The position numbers and the translations under genes were made by a program. Shown here one piece after another: positions 28,701-43,700 of a stretch of 64,000 nt of DNA (the first letter of the stretch is position 1; the number at the start of each line of letters is the position of its first letter). The DNA comes from Owenia fusiformis. Taxonomy: Eukaryota; Annelida; Polychaeta; Sabellida; Oweniidae. The stretch covers positions 38,876,867-38,940,866 of the forward strand of contig CAIIXF020000008.1 of the NCBI GenBank assembly GCA_903813345.2, read 5' to 3'. The notes under the pieces are model-generated. The model saw nothing but the letters and a program-made list of their open reading frames with translations, searched no databases and was not told where the DNA came from.

Positions 28701-31700
28701 TGGAATTTTAATGAGAAGAATTGCTGCATGTGCACCCACATGCCTACGCATCCCAACGGCTGCATTCTAATTAAAAGAATTGCTTCATGTGCACCCACAT
28801 TCCTACGCACCCCAACGGCTGCATTCTAATTAAAAGAATTGCTTCATGTGCACCCACATGCCTACGCATCCCAACGGCTGCATTCTAATTAAAAGAATTG
28901 CTTCATGTGCACCCACATGCCTACGCACCCCAACGGCTGCATTCTAATTAAAAGAATTGCTTCATGTGCACCCACATGCCTACGCACCCCAACGGCTGCA
29001 TTCTAATTAAAAGAATTGCTTCATGTGCACCCACATTCCTACGCACCCCAACGGCTGCATTCTAATTAAAAGAATTGCTTCATGTGCACCCACATGCCTA
29101 CGCACCCCAACGGCTACATTCTAATTAAAATAATTGCTTCATGTGCACCCACATGCCTACGCACCCCAACGGCTGCATTCTAATTAAAATAATTGCTTCA
29201 TGTGCACCCACATGCCTACGCACCCCAACGGCTGCATTCTAATTAAAAGAATTGCTTCATGTGCACCCACATTCCTATGCACCCCATTGGCTGCATTCTA
29301 ATTAAAAGAATTGCTTCATGTGCACCCACATGCCTACGCACCCCAACGGCTGCATTATAATTAAAAGAATTGCTTCATGTGCACCCACATGCCTACGCAT
29401 CCCAACGGCTGCATTCTAATTAAAAGAATTGCTTCATGTGCACCCACATGCCTACGCACCCCAACGGCTGCATTCTAATTAAAAGAATTGCTTCATGTGC
29501 ACCCACATGCCTACGCACCCCAACGGCTGCATTCTAATTAAAAGAATTGCTTCATGTGCACCCACATTCCTACGCACCCCAACGGCTGCATTCTAATTAA
29601 AAGAATTGCTTCATGTGCACCCACATGCCTACGCACCCCAACGGCTGCATTCTAATTAAAAGAATTGCTTCATGTGCACCCACATTCCTACGCACCCCAA
29701 CGGCTGCATTCTAATTAAAAGAATTGCTTCATGTGCACCCACATGCCTAAGCATCCCAACGGCTGCATTTAAATTAGAAGAATTGCTTCATGTGCACCCA
29801 CATGCCTACGCACCCCAACGGCTACATTCTAATTAAAAGAATTGCTTCATGTGCACCCACATGCCTACGCACCCCAACGGCTGCATTCTAATTAAAAGAA
29901 TTGCTTCATGTGCACCCACATTCCTACGCACCCCAACGGCTGCATTCTAATTAAAAGAATTGCTTCATGTGCACCCACATGCCTACGCACCCCAACGGCT
30001 ACATTCTAATTAAAATAATTGCTTCATGTGCACCCACATGCCTACGCACCCCAACGGCTGCATTCTAATTAAAAGAATTGCTTCATGTGCACCCAAATGC
30101 CTACGCACCCCAACGGCTGCATTCTAATTAAAAGAATTGCTTCATGTGCACCCACATGCCTACGCACCCCATTGGCTGCATTCTAATTAAAAGAATTGCT
30201 TCATGTGCACCCACATGCCTACGCACCCCAACGACTACATTCTAATTAAAATAATTGCTTCATGTGCACCCACATGCCTAAGCATCCCAACGGCTGCATT
30301 CTAATTAAAAGAATTGCTTCATGTGCACCCACATGCCTACGCACCCCAACGGCTACATTCTAATTAAAATAATTGCTTCATGCGCACCCACATGCCTACG
30401 CACCCCAACGGCTGCATTCTAATTAAAAGAATTGCTTCATGTGCACCCACATTCCTATGCACCCCATTGGCTGCATTCTAATTAAAAGAATTGCTTCATG
30501 TGCACCCACATTCCTACGCACCCCAACGGCTGCATTCTAATTAAAAGAATTGCTTCATGTGCACCCACATGCCTAAGCATCCCAACGGCTGCATTTAAAT
30601 TAGAAGAATTGCTTCATGTGCACCCACATGCCTACGCACCCCAACGGCTACATTCTAATTAAAAGAATTGCTTCATGTGCACCCACATGCCTACGCACCC
30701 CAACGGCTGCATTCTAATTAAAAGAATTGCTTCATGTGCACCCACATGCCTACGCACCCCAACGACTACATTCTAATTAAAATAATTGCTTCATGTGCAC
30801 CCACATGCCTATGCACCCCAACGGCTGCATTCTAATTAAAATAATTGCTTCATGTGCACCCACATTCCTACGCACCCCAACGGCTGCATTCTAATTAAAA
30901 GAATTGCTTCATGTGCACCCACATGCCTACGCATCCCAACGGCTGCATTCTAATTAAAAGAATTGCTTCATGTGCACCCACATGCCTAAGCATCCCAACG
31001 GCTGCATATGCTTGAATGAGAAAATGGCATTCACTTTATTTTATACTTCAAAAATATAACCATCATGATATTAACATATAGATGACTTTAGCTTCAAGTT
31101 CATCCAAACTAAACAAAAAATGATATTCCAAAATAAATATCTTAACGGTCTTTATGGTCAATAAACTTATCATCAACTGATTTATCGCAACAGGGTGAGA
31201 GTACCCATATAACTGTAAATATGTTTTCATAGCAAAATGTATTTCATCACATGATATCATCCCAAACATTCATCTCTATGTATTTCATGCTACGATGAAT
31301 AAATCCTGAGTGTCTATAGCCTCTTCAATATACTTATGCTAGTACTCATCAGCAATTTTTTGAGAAATGTTTCCTTTGGCCTTATAACTTGCATTATGAA
31401 GCCCCCTCCCCTCCTATTGTTGAGGATCCCAGTACCTATTATACATAATACAGTCAAACCTGCATCTATCTCCGAACAACTCTCAATGTGAACACTTTTT
31501 CAGTAATGGTCCCAAATTTGTGATCTCCCATTGACTCTCTTTCATTCTCCATCCCTCTCCCTCTCTTTCATTCTCCGAGCTCTCCCTCTCTTTCATTCTC
31601 CAAGCTCTCCCTCTCTTTCATTCTCCCAGCTCTCCCTCTCTTTCATTCTCCCAGCTGTCCCTCTCTTTCATTCTCCCAGCTGTCCCTCTCTTTCATTCTC

Positions 31701-34700
31701 CCAGCTCTCCCTCTCTTTCATTCTCCCAGCTCTCCCTCTCTTTCATTCTCCCAGCTGTCCCTCTCTTTTATTCTCCCAGCTGTCACTCTCTTTCATTCTC
31801 CCAGCTCTCCCTCTCTTTCATTCTCCCAGCTCTCCCTCTCTTTCATTCTCCCAGCTCTCCCTCTCTTTCATTCTCCCAGCTCTCCCTCTCTTTCATTCTC
31901 CCAGCTCTCCCTCTCTTTCATTCTCCCAGCTCTTCCTCTCTTTCATTCTCCCAGCTCTCCTTCTCTTTCATTCTCCAAGCTCTCCATCCCTCTCCCTCTC
32001 TTTCATTCTCCCAGCTCTCCCTCTCTTTCATTCTCCAAGCTCTCCATCCCTCTCCCTCTCTTTCATTCTCCCAGCTCTCCCTCTCTTTCATTCTCCGAGC
32101 TTTCCCTCTCTTTCATTCTCCCAGCTCTCCCTCTCTTTCATTCTCCCAGCTCTCCCTCTCTTTCATTCTCCCAGCTCTCCATCCCTCTCCCTCTCTTTCA
32201 TTCTCCAAGCTCTCCATCCCTCTCCCTCTCTTTCATTCTCCCAGCTCTCCCTCTCTTTCATTCTCCGAGCTCTCCCTCTCTTTCATTCTCCCAGCTCTCC
32301 CTCTCTTTCATTCTCCCAGCTCTCCCTCTCTTTCATTCTCCCAGCTCTCCATCCCTCTCCCTTTCTTTCATTCTCCAAGCTCTCCATCCCTCTCCCTCTC
32401 TTTCATTCTCCCAGCTCTCCCTCTCTTTCATTCTCCCAGCTCTCCCTCTCTTTCATTCTCCCAGCTCTCCTTCTCTTTCATTCTCCCAGCTCTCCTTCTC
32501 TTTCATTCTCCCAGCTCTCCATCCCTCTCCCTCTCTTTCCTCTTCCATTCTCCCAGCTCCCCTCCCCTTTCATCTCTCCTACTCCTTAAGCGTACTCTGA
32601 AGCATGAACAAGTGAATGATCCTTCTTACCTTTACACGATGTGATACTCACAGTTCGCATGATGAATGTCACTCCTCTTTTCAAATCCCGGGGATTCACT
32701 GTTTGTAAACCTTCACGGGGATCCTCGGCGCACATGAGGTACCTTTTTTGACATTTGGTATGGCAAAAGACCCATATTTTTGAATCTGGTATGAGAATGC
32801 CCCAACTTTATGACATGAGGTATGGCAATGGTTAGATTTTTCCACTTTCTAGTATAAGAATGGTCGTGGAAAATATGTTACCTCATACTTCTGGTATGGT
32901 ATATGTCTAGTAGTTATATATATCCTTAATTTGAGGTTGTTTTGGATTGTTTTCCTCATAGATCTGACTTCTTTAATTTGAATATTGGCTTTTTTCTACT
33001 TTGGACATTTGATATGGCATTGGTCCTATATTTAGATATTTGGTATGGCATTCATCCTATATTTAGATATTTGGTATGACATTGGTCTTATATCTGGACA
33101 TTTGGTATGGCATTGGTCCTTTATTGAGATATTTGGTATGGCATTGGTCTTATATCTAGACATTTGGTATGGCACTCCCTTATAAAAAATTCAACTTTGA
33201 AAGTCCGTATTTAAACCGTTGCACAATCATTGCACAATCATTGATCCGATCATTTATGGAACCATGCCAACCTTTACGATGCAACCATTACAATTTTGGT
33301 TGTTAAACTCATTGAAAATGTTTCAATCATATGTAACCATTGTAAGCGCTTGACAATTTTGATTGCATTTCTTGCAACCGTTTCAATCAAATGCAACCCT
33401 TTAAAACTATGGCAATATTATCTCAATACAACATAAAATAATTATATTGCTCTTTAAAATATATATTTTAAATGTATGTATTTCATGCATACATGTCAGA
33501 ATTTAAATGCTTTGATCAAAAAGATATTTAAAGTATTGAAATAGTTTAGTAAACTTGTCTTGTGAATGAAAATATATTTAACCAATTTCCATCTAACCTT
33601 GAAGGATGTATATTATCTAGATAACAGCAATGCTAAGGCATAGCAAATCCCATCGTTGCCATGACTATCATTTTTACAAAATCCCTCGACTACTTTTTAA
33701 GTAATTGCAAAAACAAGTAATTTTGATTGGGTCAAGTCTTGAATTTTACAAATTCAGACACTTATACTTCACCTTGTAATCATCACAATTATAAAGGAAG
33801 GAAGATGTTTCTGGAAGGAAGAAATCCTTCAATCGGAAAATAATCTGTTTATTGATTTGATATTTTTGATTTGAGAGAGAAAATGCAATCAGACATTACA
33901 GGATGTGTTTTAAATAATTAAGTCGATAAGCATAACTTAAAAAACTCTGATTACAGTAAGACTCAGTCTCTCTAGTTTGATTAGAGTCTGCTTTGAAGGA
34001 TGTGTCTAAAGAAACTTTATTAATCCATTAATCCATAAACAAAACAAAAATAATTTGGCAAGGCAAAACAAACCTTATTACAAAGAGACTTTTAGTTTGA
34101 TTAGAGTCTGCTATAAAGGAAGCATCCTATGTATAAATAAATAGTTTGCCAAAGAACAATAACTTAATCCATAAACAAAAAACAAAAATCTCCTTTATGT
34201 TCCTCCAGATTTTTTCAAGTTAAGAGTTTTGAAAAATAAGCACGTCTTTTATTTTTCAATTGACACATATTATTTAAACTGAAAACCCCTTTCAGTAAAA
34301 ATGCACTGCCCTAGTGAATACAGTAAAAGCATGGACTTTCAATCTATTGAATGCCCATGGTCAAACAAACTCAATAAAAATGAAATAAAAAAATCTGAAA
34401 TATTATTTGCAGTTTCATATACTTGCTATTTGAGATTTCTTAGCACTTATCAAAGTAATAGAATAAAGAAATAAACCCTCAAAAATCTGAAAACACTTTT
34501 TAAATGTTTAGCCCCCCCCCCCCCCTCTGCATGAAATAGAGAATATAAATATATAGTATAACACAAGCAAATAAATATAACAGAAACAAGGACTATGAAC
34601 CCTATTTCTGGTCAAGCATTTTAATTAGCCATTCAACCGTTTTAATATGCTGTTCAACCGTTTTAATTGGCTGTTCAAGCATTTTGATTTGCCTAAACAC

Positions 34701-37700
34701 ATGAGAATATTAATATGTAGTAGGTATTGTTGTGTTGAGCATTATTATAAAAAATATTTGCCAAGAACATGGTAATTAAATCTGTTGTGAATAATATGTC
34801 TCACACATAATATACAGTCAATATCAAAATAGTTCTCTTGTTCATACTCTTGATATTAGGTGTTAACTTCACATTATATTGATACATTTGAAGACCCAAA
34901 ATGGCTTAGAGGGGGGGGGGGGTGCTGGGTACTGGCCTGTTCATTGTATATAAACTTCTGCAGGTGTCAGGTAAGCTAAACCCTCCGATATCAATAAGTT
35001 CCCATACCAATCAATAATATCAATATGTTCCCATACAAATCAATCATATATCAATATGATCCCATACCAATCAATCATATATCAATATGTTCCCATACCA
35101 ATCTATCATATATCAATATGATCCCACACCAATCAATCATATATCAATATGTTCCCATACCAATCAATCATATATCAATATGTTCCCATACCAATCTATC
35201 ATATATCAATATGTTCCCATACCAATAAATCATATATCAATATGTTCCCATACCAATCTATCATATATCAATATGTTCCCATACCAATCAATCATATCAA
35301 TATGATCCCACACCAATCAATCATATATCAATATGTTCCCATACCAATCTATCATATATCAATATGTTCCCATTCCAATCTATCATATATCAATATGTTC
35401 CCATACCAATCAATCATATATCAATATGTTCCCATACCAATCAATCATATATCAATATGTTCCCATTCCAATCTATCATATATCAATATGTTCCCATACC
35501 AATCTATCATATATCAATATGTTCCCATTCCAATCAATCATATATCAATATGTTCCCATACCAATCTATCATATATCAATATGTTCCCATACCAATCTAT
35601 CATATATCAATATGTTCCTATACCAATCTATCATATATCAATATGTTCCCATACCAATCTATCATATATCAATATGTTCCCATACCAATATATCATATAT
35701 CAATATGTTCCCATTCCAATCTATCATATATCAATATGTTCCCATACCAATCTATCATATATCAATATGTTCCCATACCAATCTATCATATATCAATATG
35801 TTCCCATTCCAATCTATCATATATCAATATGTTCCCATACCAATCTATCATATATCAATATGTTCCCATACCAATCTATCATATATCAATATGATCCCAT
35901 ACCAGTCAATTTGTATATCATGGGTGTAGCAATAATTCATCTAACTTGACAAAATTTTACTGCAATTATTAATTCAGATGTTTTCCAATTGAAACTGCAT
36001 TGAATGCATTTTTACTATAAACCATTCTCACTAAATAAAGCAATCAACTTGTGATTACATATGTATGTATTATTTTGTACATCATATCCTGCTTCTTTTG
36101 ATCATCAGTCTGATCATGTAAAAAAAGTATTGTCTCACCTTGTGATTTTGTTAAGTTTAAAGCAAATCTTAAGATTTTACTTGGTCAAAACATTGAAGTG
36201 GCCCATTAAATATGACATTTTATTATTGAAATAGTGTGTCTTTTGTTCAATCTTTGCATTGGTGTTAAAAAGATAATCTTTTTTGAAATGCATTAAGAAA
36301 TATTTGATGATTAAGAAATTTCAACTTTTTTTGAAAAATGGCGGGAAATTTGAATATTTGAGAAATGAAATGCTCACAACTTTTTTTTCAAAAAATGTTT
36401 TTGTTCAAAAATCTCTAAAATCACTTTTTAAGTCCTGACAAATAGTAAATGAATGATAAAAAAATATTTTCAAACTTTAGACGGGGACTTTAACCAAATT
36501 GGAATTTTGCTCAATTCTTTTCACAATTAACATTAAAGATACATCATTATCATATGCCATTGAGTGGAAAACTAGTCTGGTATCACATTCTTAAATTGGT
36601 ACTGGAGAAAGAACCATATCATAGTAAACTAAAAGTAATTTACTATAATAAACATGCATGTACGTTTGCAGAAAATTATCCTAATATACTGTTGTTGAAT
36701 AGAGGTAGATTCAAATCATTACTTAAAGATAATTTTAATTCAGGTAAAATGATAATTTTTTGGAATGATACTAATTCAGGATGGTTGCAGGGGTTGAACT
36801 GTAATCATTGAACAAAACATATTGCAACCATTTACATTTCAATGTGAAATGGTTGCAGTTTACAATGGTTGCACAATGATTGTATAGAAATGGTTGCGCA
36901 GTCGTTGAAAAAGAGTTGATTTCACTTGGTTGAATGCAATGGTTGCACAACGATTGCTTATCATTGTACAATGGTTTTTCCTTTGATCTTTGTAGCTGAA
37001 ACAATCAGTATTCAATGATTGATAAAAAGGGTTTAAATTCAGACTTTCAAGGTTATTTAGGTACATGTATTTGGAATGGCTTTTGGACGTTATTTTGGTT
37101 GATATGGGAACACATTGAAATTTTAGTTTGGTATGGGAACATATTGATATTTGAGGGTTTAGCCTAGGACCCCTGCCAAAATTCATGTTCAGTGACCCTC
37201 CCCCCTCCCTCCCGAGTTTCAAATGCTGCTCCATGTAACATTCTATTTACAAAAAAAAATACGAAACTGAACATATATGTCTTGTATTTACCAAACAAAT
37301 CATGTTTATCATTGAATCTTTTATAAGATTTTACTGACGTAAATTGGAAATTAACCTTACACTTTGTAAACATAATTTATTCTGAGCCTAATTCTCTGGT
37401 GTCACATATACTTCACCACTTTATTACTAACTTTGAATTAACCAGCCATAGTGCTTAACAAAGTTTTGCAGACATAATCTCTGCCAACACACCACATGCA
37501 TGTCTCCATATTTTCTCTCTTTATTACTTGCCACTTCCTCAATCTTCCGTTCCAATTTTTAACATCAAGTACTTTTTTCTCAGGGGTTAACGCTCTCAAA
37601 AATGTCACACTAATTTTAGTTACTCATAACCTAGGTCTCAAATATGAATAAATAATGTGGCGAGTCGCATTTCTGTATTACTACATGTATTTTGAGGTTT

Positions 37701-40700
37701 TGTTGGTTTATCATGTTTTATCTATTGCCCCCACACTTTACTGAGTTGCCTCCAATTTCACATTTTACTGAGTTGCCTCCCATTTCACACTTTACTGAGT
37801 TGCCTCCCATTTCTTATTTTACTACAACCAGAATTTATTTTAAGGGAAAGAGGACAGTTTGACATTGTTGTACATTCCTATAATATTTTATGACATATTT
37901 TAATTCATAGTTAGCACTGAATTATGTGATCTGAATCAAATTACACGTGGATCTGATATCATCTGATATGATCTGCTATGATATGACCCAAGTGAAAAAT
38001 CCCTAAAACTATTTTTCAGCTCTGGAACTGATCTCTTGACTGCAATACTTCATCGAATATTAAATTCTTTGTATTTATTTACTCAGTGGCCAGTATTGTT
38101 TTTAACACAACTGAATCACCTTAAACAACATTTCTCAATTGGTTTACAATTATCTTTGAGTTGGTCTCGAATTGATCAATCACCAATGAGTCATCAGCAA
38201 TTTGTCAAATGCCAATTTCAGTCAATTACATTATCACATACTTATTTATTAATTGATAAAGTCTGCAAATTAATACAGCAGTAACATTCACATGCAGTAT
38301 CATATATGATGACAATGACTATTAATCTACGTCAAGGTCAACTGTGAAAATTGTATACCTCAGCAACACACTAAGCAAAAGTTTACAGTGGAGTGATATA
38401 ATTTGTCAGTATGAGGAATAGTGAAGTCTATTTTGCCAACTTATTCCAAGAACTAAATATGATGTTCAAATTTATTCTTTTTGAATTGCTGATCTTCCTG
38501 GCAATGCAGGGCAGAGTCAACAGTAAAAACTATTGACCTGACTCTTGAACCTTTTGGAATCAAGAAGCAGATTCGATTGAAGTTCTTGCAATGTGAATAT
38601 GTGAGGTGAATAAAGACAGCAATAAACAATTAATTTCTGATACTTCACAGGGTGATAAGAATTATAATTTTTTAAATTCTTCAAAATTCCAACTACTTAG
38701 TACAAAGGACAAATTCTTGTTCTTTATCAAATCCTTTAACACCAGGTAGCTACAGTATATATGCACTTCATACAATAAGAGATTTGGTGCTTTGTAAGGC
38801 ATATGGGGAGATACCTCTCTTGGTCCTTGAAATGAAAATAATTGGAAGACACCAATCTTGGTCCTTCTGAGGAAATGATAATAATGGGAATCAACCCTCC
38901 TTATGTAGAAATGAGAATCATGAGAAAGCACCTTTCTTGGTCCTTATATAGACAGAAAGCAGGCAGAAGCAATCAATCTCTTTCATGTAGAAATGGGAAT
39001 CATGGGAAGGCACCTTTCTTTGTCCTAATATAGACAGAGACAAGGCAGAAACAATCAATCTCTTTCATGTAGAAATGGGAATCATGGGAAGGCACCTTTC
39101 TTGGTCCTCATGTAGACAGAGACCAGGCAGAAGCAATCAATCTCTTTCATCTAGAAATGGGAATCATGGGAAGGCACCTTTCTTTGTCCTAATGTAGACA
39201 GAGACCAGGCAGAAACAATCAATCTCTTTCATGTAGAAATGGGAATCATGGGAAGGCACCTTTCTTGGTCCTCATGTAGACAGAGACCAGGCAGAAACAA
39301 TCAATCTCTTTCATGTAGAAATGGGAATCATGGGAAGGCACCTTTCTTGGTCCTCATGTAGACAGAGACCAGGCAGAAACAATCAATCTCTTTCATGTAG
39401 AAATGGGAATCATGGGAAGGCACCTTTCTTGGTCCTCATGTAGACAGAGACCAGGCAGAAGCAATCAATCTTTTTCATGTAGAAATGGGAATCATGGGAA
39501 GGCACCTTTCTTTGTCCTAATGTAGACAGAGACCAGGCAGAAACAATCAACCTCTTTCATGTAGAAATGGGAATCATGGGAAGGCACCTTTCTTGGTCCT
39601 CATGTAGACAGAGACCAGGCAGAAGCAATCAATCTCTTTCATGTAGAAATGGGAATCATGGGAAGGCACCTTTCTTGGTCCTCATGTAGACCGAGACCAG
39701 GCAGAAGCAATCAATCTCTTTCATGTAGAAATGGGAATCATGGGAAGGCACCTTTCTTTGTACTAATATAGACAGAGACAAGGCAGAAACAATCAATCTC
39801 TTTCATGTAGAAATGGGAATCATGGGAAGGCACCTTTCTTTGTCCTAATGTAGACAGAGACCAGGCAGAAACAATCAACCTCTTTCATGTAGAAATGGGA
39901 ATCATGGGAAGGCACCTTTCTTGGTCCTCATGTAGAGAGAGACCAGGCAGAAGCAATCAATCTTTTTCATGTAGAAATGGGAATCATGGGAAGGCACCTT
40001 TCTTGGTCCTCATGTAGACAGAGACCAGGCAGAAACAATCAATCTCTTTCATGTAGAAATGGGAATCATGGGAAGGCACCTTTCTTGGTCCTCATGTAGA
40101 CAGAGACCAGGCAGAAGCAATCAATCTCTTTCATGTAGAAATGGAAATCATGGGAAGGCACCTTTCTTGGTCCTCATGTAGACAGAGACCAGGCAGAAGC
40201 AATCAATCTCTTTCATGTAGAAATGGGAATCATGGGAAGGCACCTTTCTTGGTCCTCATGTAGACAGAGACCAGGCAGAAGCAATCAATCTCTTTCATGT
40301 AGAAATGGGAATCATGGGAAGGCACCTTTCTTTGTACTAATATAGACAGAGACAAGGCAGAAACAATCAATCTCTTTCATGTAGAAATGGGAATCATGGG
40401 AAGGCACCTTTCTTGGTCCTCATGTAGACCGAGACCAGGCAGAAGCAATCAATCTCTTTCATGTAGAAATGGAAATCATGGGAAGGCACCTTTCTTGGTC
40501 CTCATGTAGACAGAGACCAGGCAGAAGCAATCAATCTCTTTCATGTAGAAATGGGAATCATGGGAAGGCACCTTTCTTTGTCCTAATGTAGACAGAGACC
40601 AGGCAGAAGCAATCAATCTCTTTCATGTAGAAATGGGAATCATGGGAAGGCACCTTTCTTGGTCCTCATGTAGACAGAGACCAGGCAGAAACAATCAATC

Positions 40701-43700
40701 TCTTTCATGTAGAAATGGGAATCATGGGAAGGCACCTTTCTTGGTCCTCATGTAGACAGAGACCAGGCAGAAGCAATCAATCTTTTTCATGTAGAAATGG
40801 GAATCATGGGAAGGCACCTTTCTTTGTCCTAATGTAGACAGAGACCAGGCAGAAACAATCAACCTCTTTCATGTAGAAATGGGAATCATGGGAAGGCACC
40901 TTTCTTTGTACTAATATAGACAGAGACAAGGCAGAAACAATCAATCTCTTTCATGTAGAAATGGGAATCATGGGAAGGCACCTTTCTTGGTCCTCATGTA
41001 GACCGAGACCAGGCAGAAGCAATCAATCTCTTTCATGTAGAAATGGAAATCATGGGAAGGCACCTTTCTTGGTCCTCATGTAGACAGAGACCAGGCAGAA
41101 GCAATCAATCTCTTTCATGTAGAAATGGGAATCATGGGAAGGCACCTTTCTTTGTCCTAATGTAGACAGAGACCAGGCAGAAGCAATCAATCTCTTTCGT
41201 GTAGAAATGGGAATCATGGGAAGGCACCTTTCTTGGTCCTAATGTAGACAGAGACCAGGCAGAAACAATCAATCTCTTTCATGTAGAAATGGGAATCATG
41301 GGAAGGCACCTTTCTTTGTCCTAATGTAGACAGAGACCAGGCAGAAACAATCAATCTCTTTCATGTAGAAATGGGAATCATGGGAAGGCACCTTTCTTGG
41401 TCCTAATGTAGACGGAGACCAGGCAGAAGCAATCAATCTCTTTCGTGTAGAAATGGGAATCATGGGAAGGCACCTTTCTTTGTCCTAATGTAGACGGAGA
41501 CCAGGCAGAAACAATCAATCTCTTTCATGTAGAAATGGGAATCATGGGAAGGCACCTTTCTTTGTCCTAATGTAGACAGAGACCAGGCAGAAACAATCAA
41601 TCTCTTTCATGTAGAAATGGGAATCATGGGAAGGCACCTTTCTTGGTCCTCATGTAGACAAAGACCTGAGACCAGGCAGAAGCAATCAATCTCTTTCATG
41701 TAGAAATGGGAATCATGGGAAGGCACCTTTCTTTGTCCTAATGTAGACGGAGACCAGGCAGAAACAATCAATCTCTTTCATGTAGAAATGGGAATCATGG
41801 GAAGGCACCTTTCTTGGTCCTCATGTAGACAGAGACCAGGCAGAAGCAATCAATCTCTTTCATGTAGAAATGGGAATCATGGGAAGGCACCTTTCTTGGT
41901 CCTAATGTAGACAGAGACCAGGCAGAAGCAATCAATCTCTTTCACTCTGATAAAAATAAACTGATATGAAAAACTACTTAATCTTGAAATTATTTTAAGC
42001 TCAAGCCTCAAGTGTTATCTTCTAATTAATTTTGTAAGACATAAATGTTCCAGTGAAAATCTGGCAGATGTTGTAGAGAGGGAAGGAGAGGAATTAGCAA
42101 GAAATATCATACAGGGGCGAGGAGCCATTGCCCTGTAAGAAACAAGTAGAATAAGCTGTAATTTGGGCTATTTTAAATGGGCCATATTTATAAAATAAAT
42201 ACTCAAATACTACATGTAGCTGATTATTTTTTAAAAATGCCTAGACCAAAAAGTCTCTTGTTATAGTTTCTTAGCCGAATCCTAATGCATATAAATAAGA
42301 AAGAACAAGGATGCCAGCCAGGATCATTTTCGATCCATTGAGTGCACCGGAAAACCTTATAATAGTAATAAATAACAAATAATAATAAAAAAAAATCCTT
42401 CCATATTTACCAACTCCTACTCCATAAAAGTTCACGTTAACTCACTTTTAAGTATATGAAGGCATGTGTATATTTCCTTGCTTTTTTAGGAAAGTATCAT
42501 TACATTGTCTACTTTTAGTATATCTGGTAAGAGGTCAATGGAACTCCAGGAAATGCTGTTATTTCAAAAAAGTGGCTACCTTTTCAATTTTTCAAATTTC
42601 TTCTACAAAATTCTCAACAACTACACTGGATTGCCATTGATCTCTTATCAGATATACTAAAAGAAGACAATGTAATTGTAATTATACTTTCCTGAAAAAA
42701 GCAAGGAAATACACACTTGCTAGCATACTTTATTCTGTACCAGAAAATAACATGTGCACCATATAGCATTTTCAAAAACATTTTTGTTCCTCCAGTATCT
42801 TAAAGGGATGAAACACCTCTATCATTTTCCTCCATAAAAATATCAAATCATAAATTTCTGTTCTTTTTACATTTTCTGTTTATTTATTTCTATTGTTCAT
42901 TTTCTCTCCTACATTTATTTCTATTCTATTCTTCTCTTTCTATTTTCTACTCTGTTTATTTTGTCTTCTTTCTCTTTTTTGTTTTATTTTTATTTTCAAG
43001 TCTTTTCTTTCAATTTTTATATGATCAAAGGTCCTTGACTGTAGATAGATTCATAGATTGCAAGTTCTCTCAACATTTCAAAACAAGGGCAGCATGACAT
43101 ACTATATGGACTAGAACAAATGCTAAACATCCAGTGTGTTAAAGTATATCAGGTTTACCACAGAAATTATACCCTGAGAAGGGCACCTGATGGGGACAAC
43201 CAAACTTAAAAGAGGACTTTTTATATTAAATTCATTCTAGGTTTTGATGAGAGAAATATGAGAAAGAATAGAACCTCAGTTATAAAATTGTTTGTTAAAT
43301 AGTTTGCTGGGAAAATCACATGTTTCATTTCAGTTCGTATCATAGTTGGTGTAATGCTATTTAAAAACCTATCAAGCACAAATCAACTGAATTATTTAAT
43401 AAATTTTTCAAATTACAATCGTTAAACTGTAAACAATTTATTTGCAATTCAACACCCCCATGTAACAAATTCTGCCAAGACATTTATGACAAATGTTACA
43501 ACCTGGTTACAAAAGAGTAACGATATGTCACAGACACAAACCAGTGATGCTAAATACCAGACTCTGAATGCATGTCACAAAATTGGATGCTATATAACAA
43601 TATGTCATCACTTCCTGGTGGGGCAAAACATTAAACTGTAAATGCCTCAGAGTAGACTCAGGGATACCCCCACTAGAAGCCCCCCCCCCACAGATGTTAC

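Noticed and set aside
31531-32589. Long plus-strand frame rich in Ser, Leu, Phe and Pro
   Set aside because: It follows the 24-bp period of array K exactly, has no unique domain or splice context, and reflects a repeat length divisible by three.
36554-36811. 85-codon plus-strand frame
   Set aside because: Unrecognised, next to the arm of the inverted-repeat element, with no splice or promoter signal. It could be transposon debris.
38036-38284. 82-codon plus-strand frame after an acceptor-like tract
   Set aside because: No donor, no partner exon on the plus strand and no recognised similarity.
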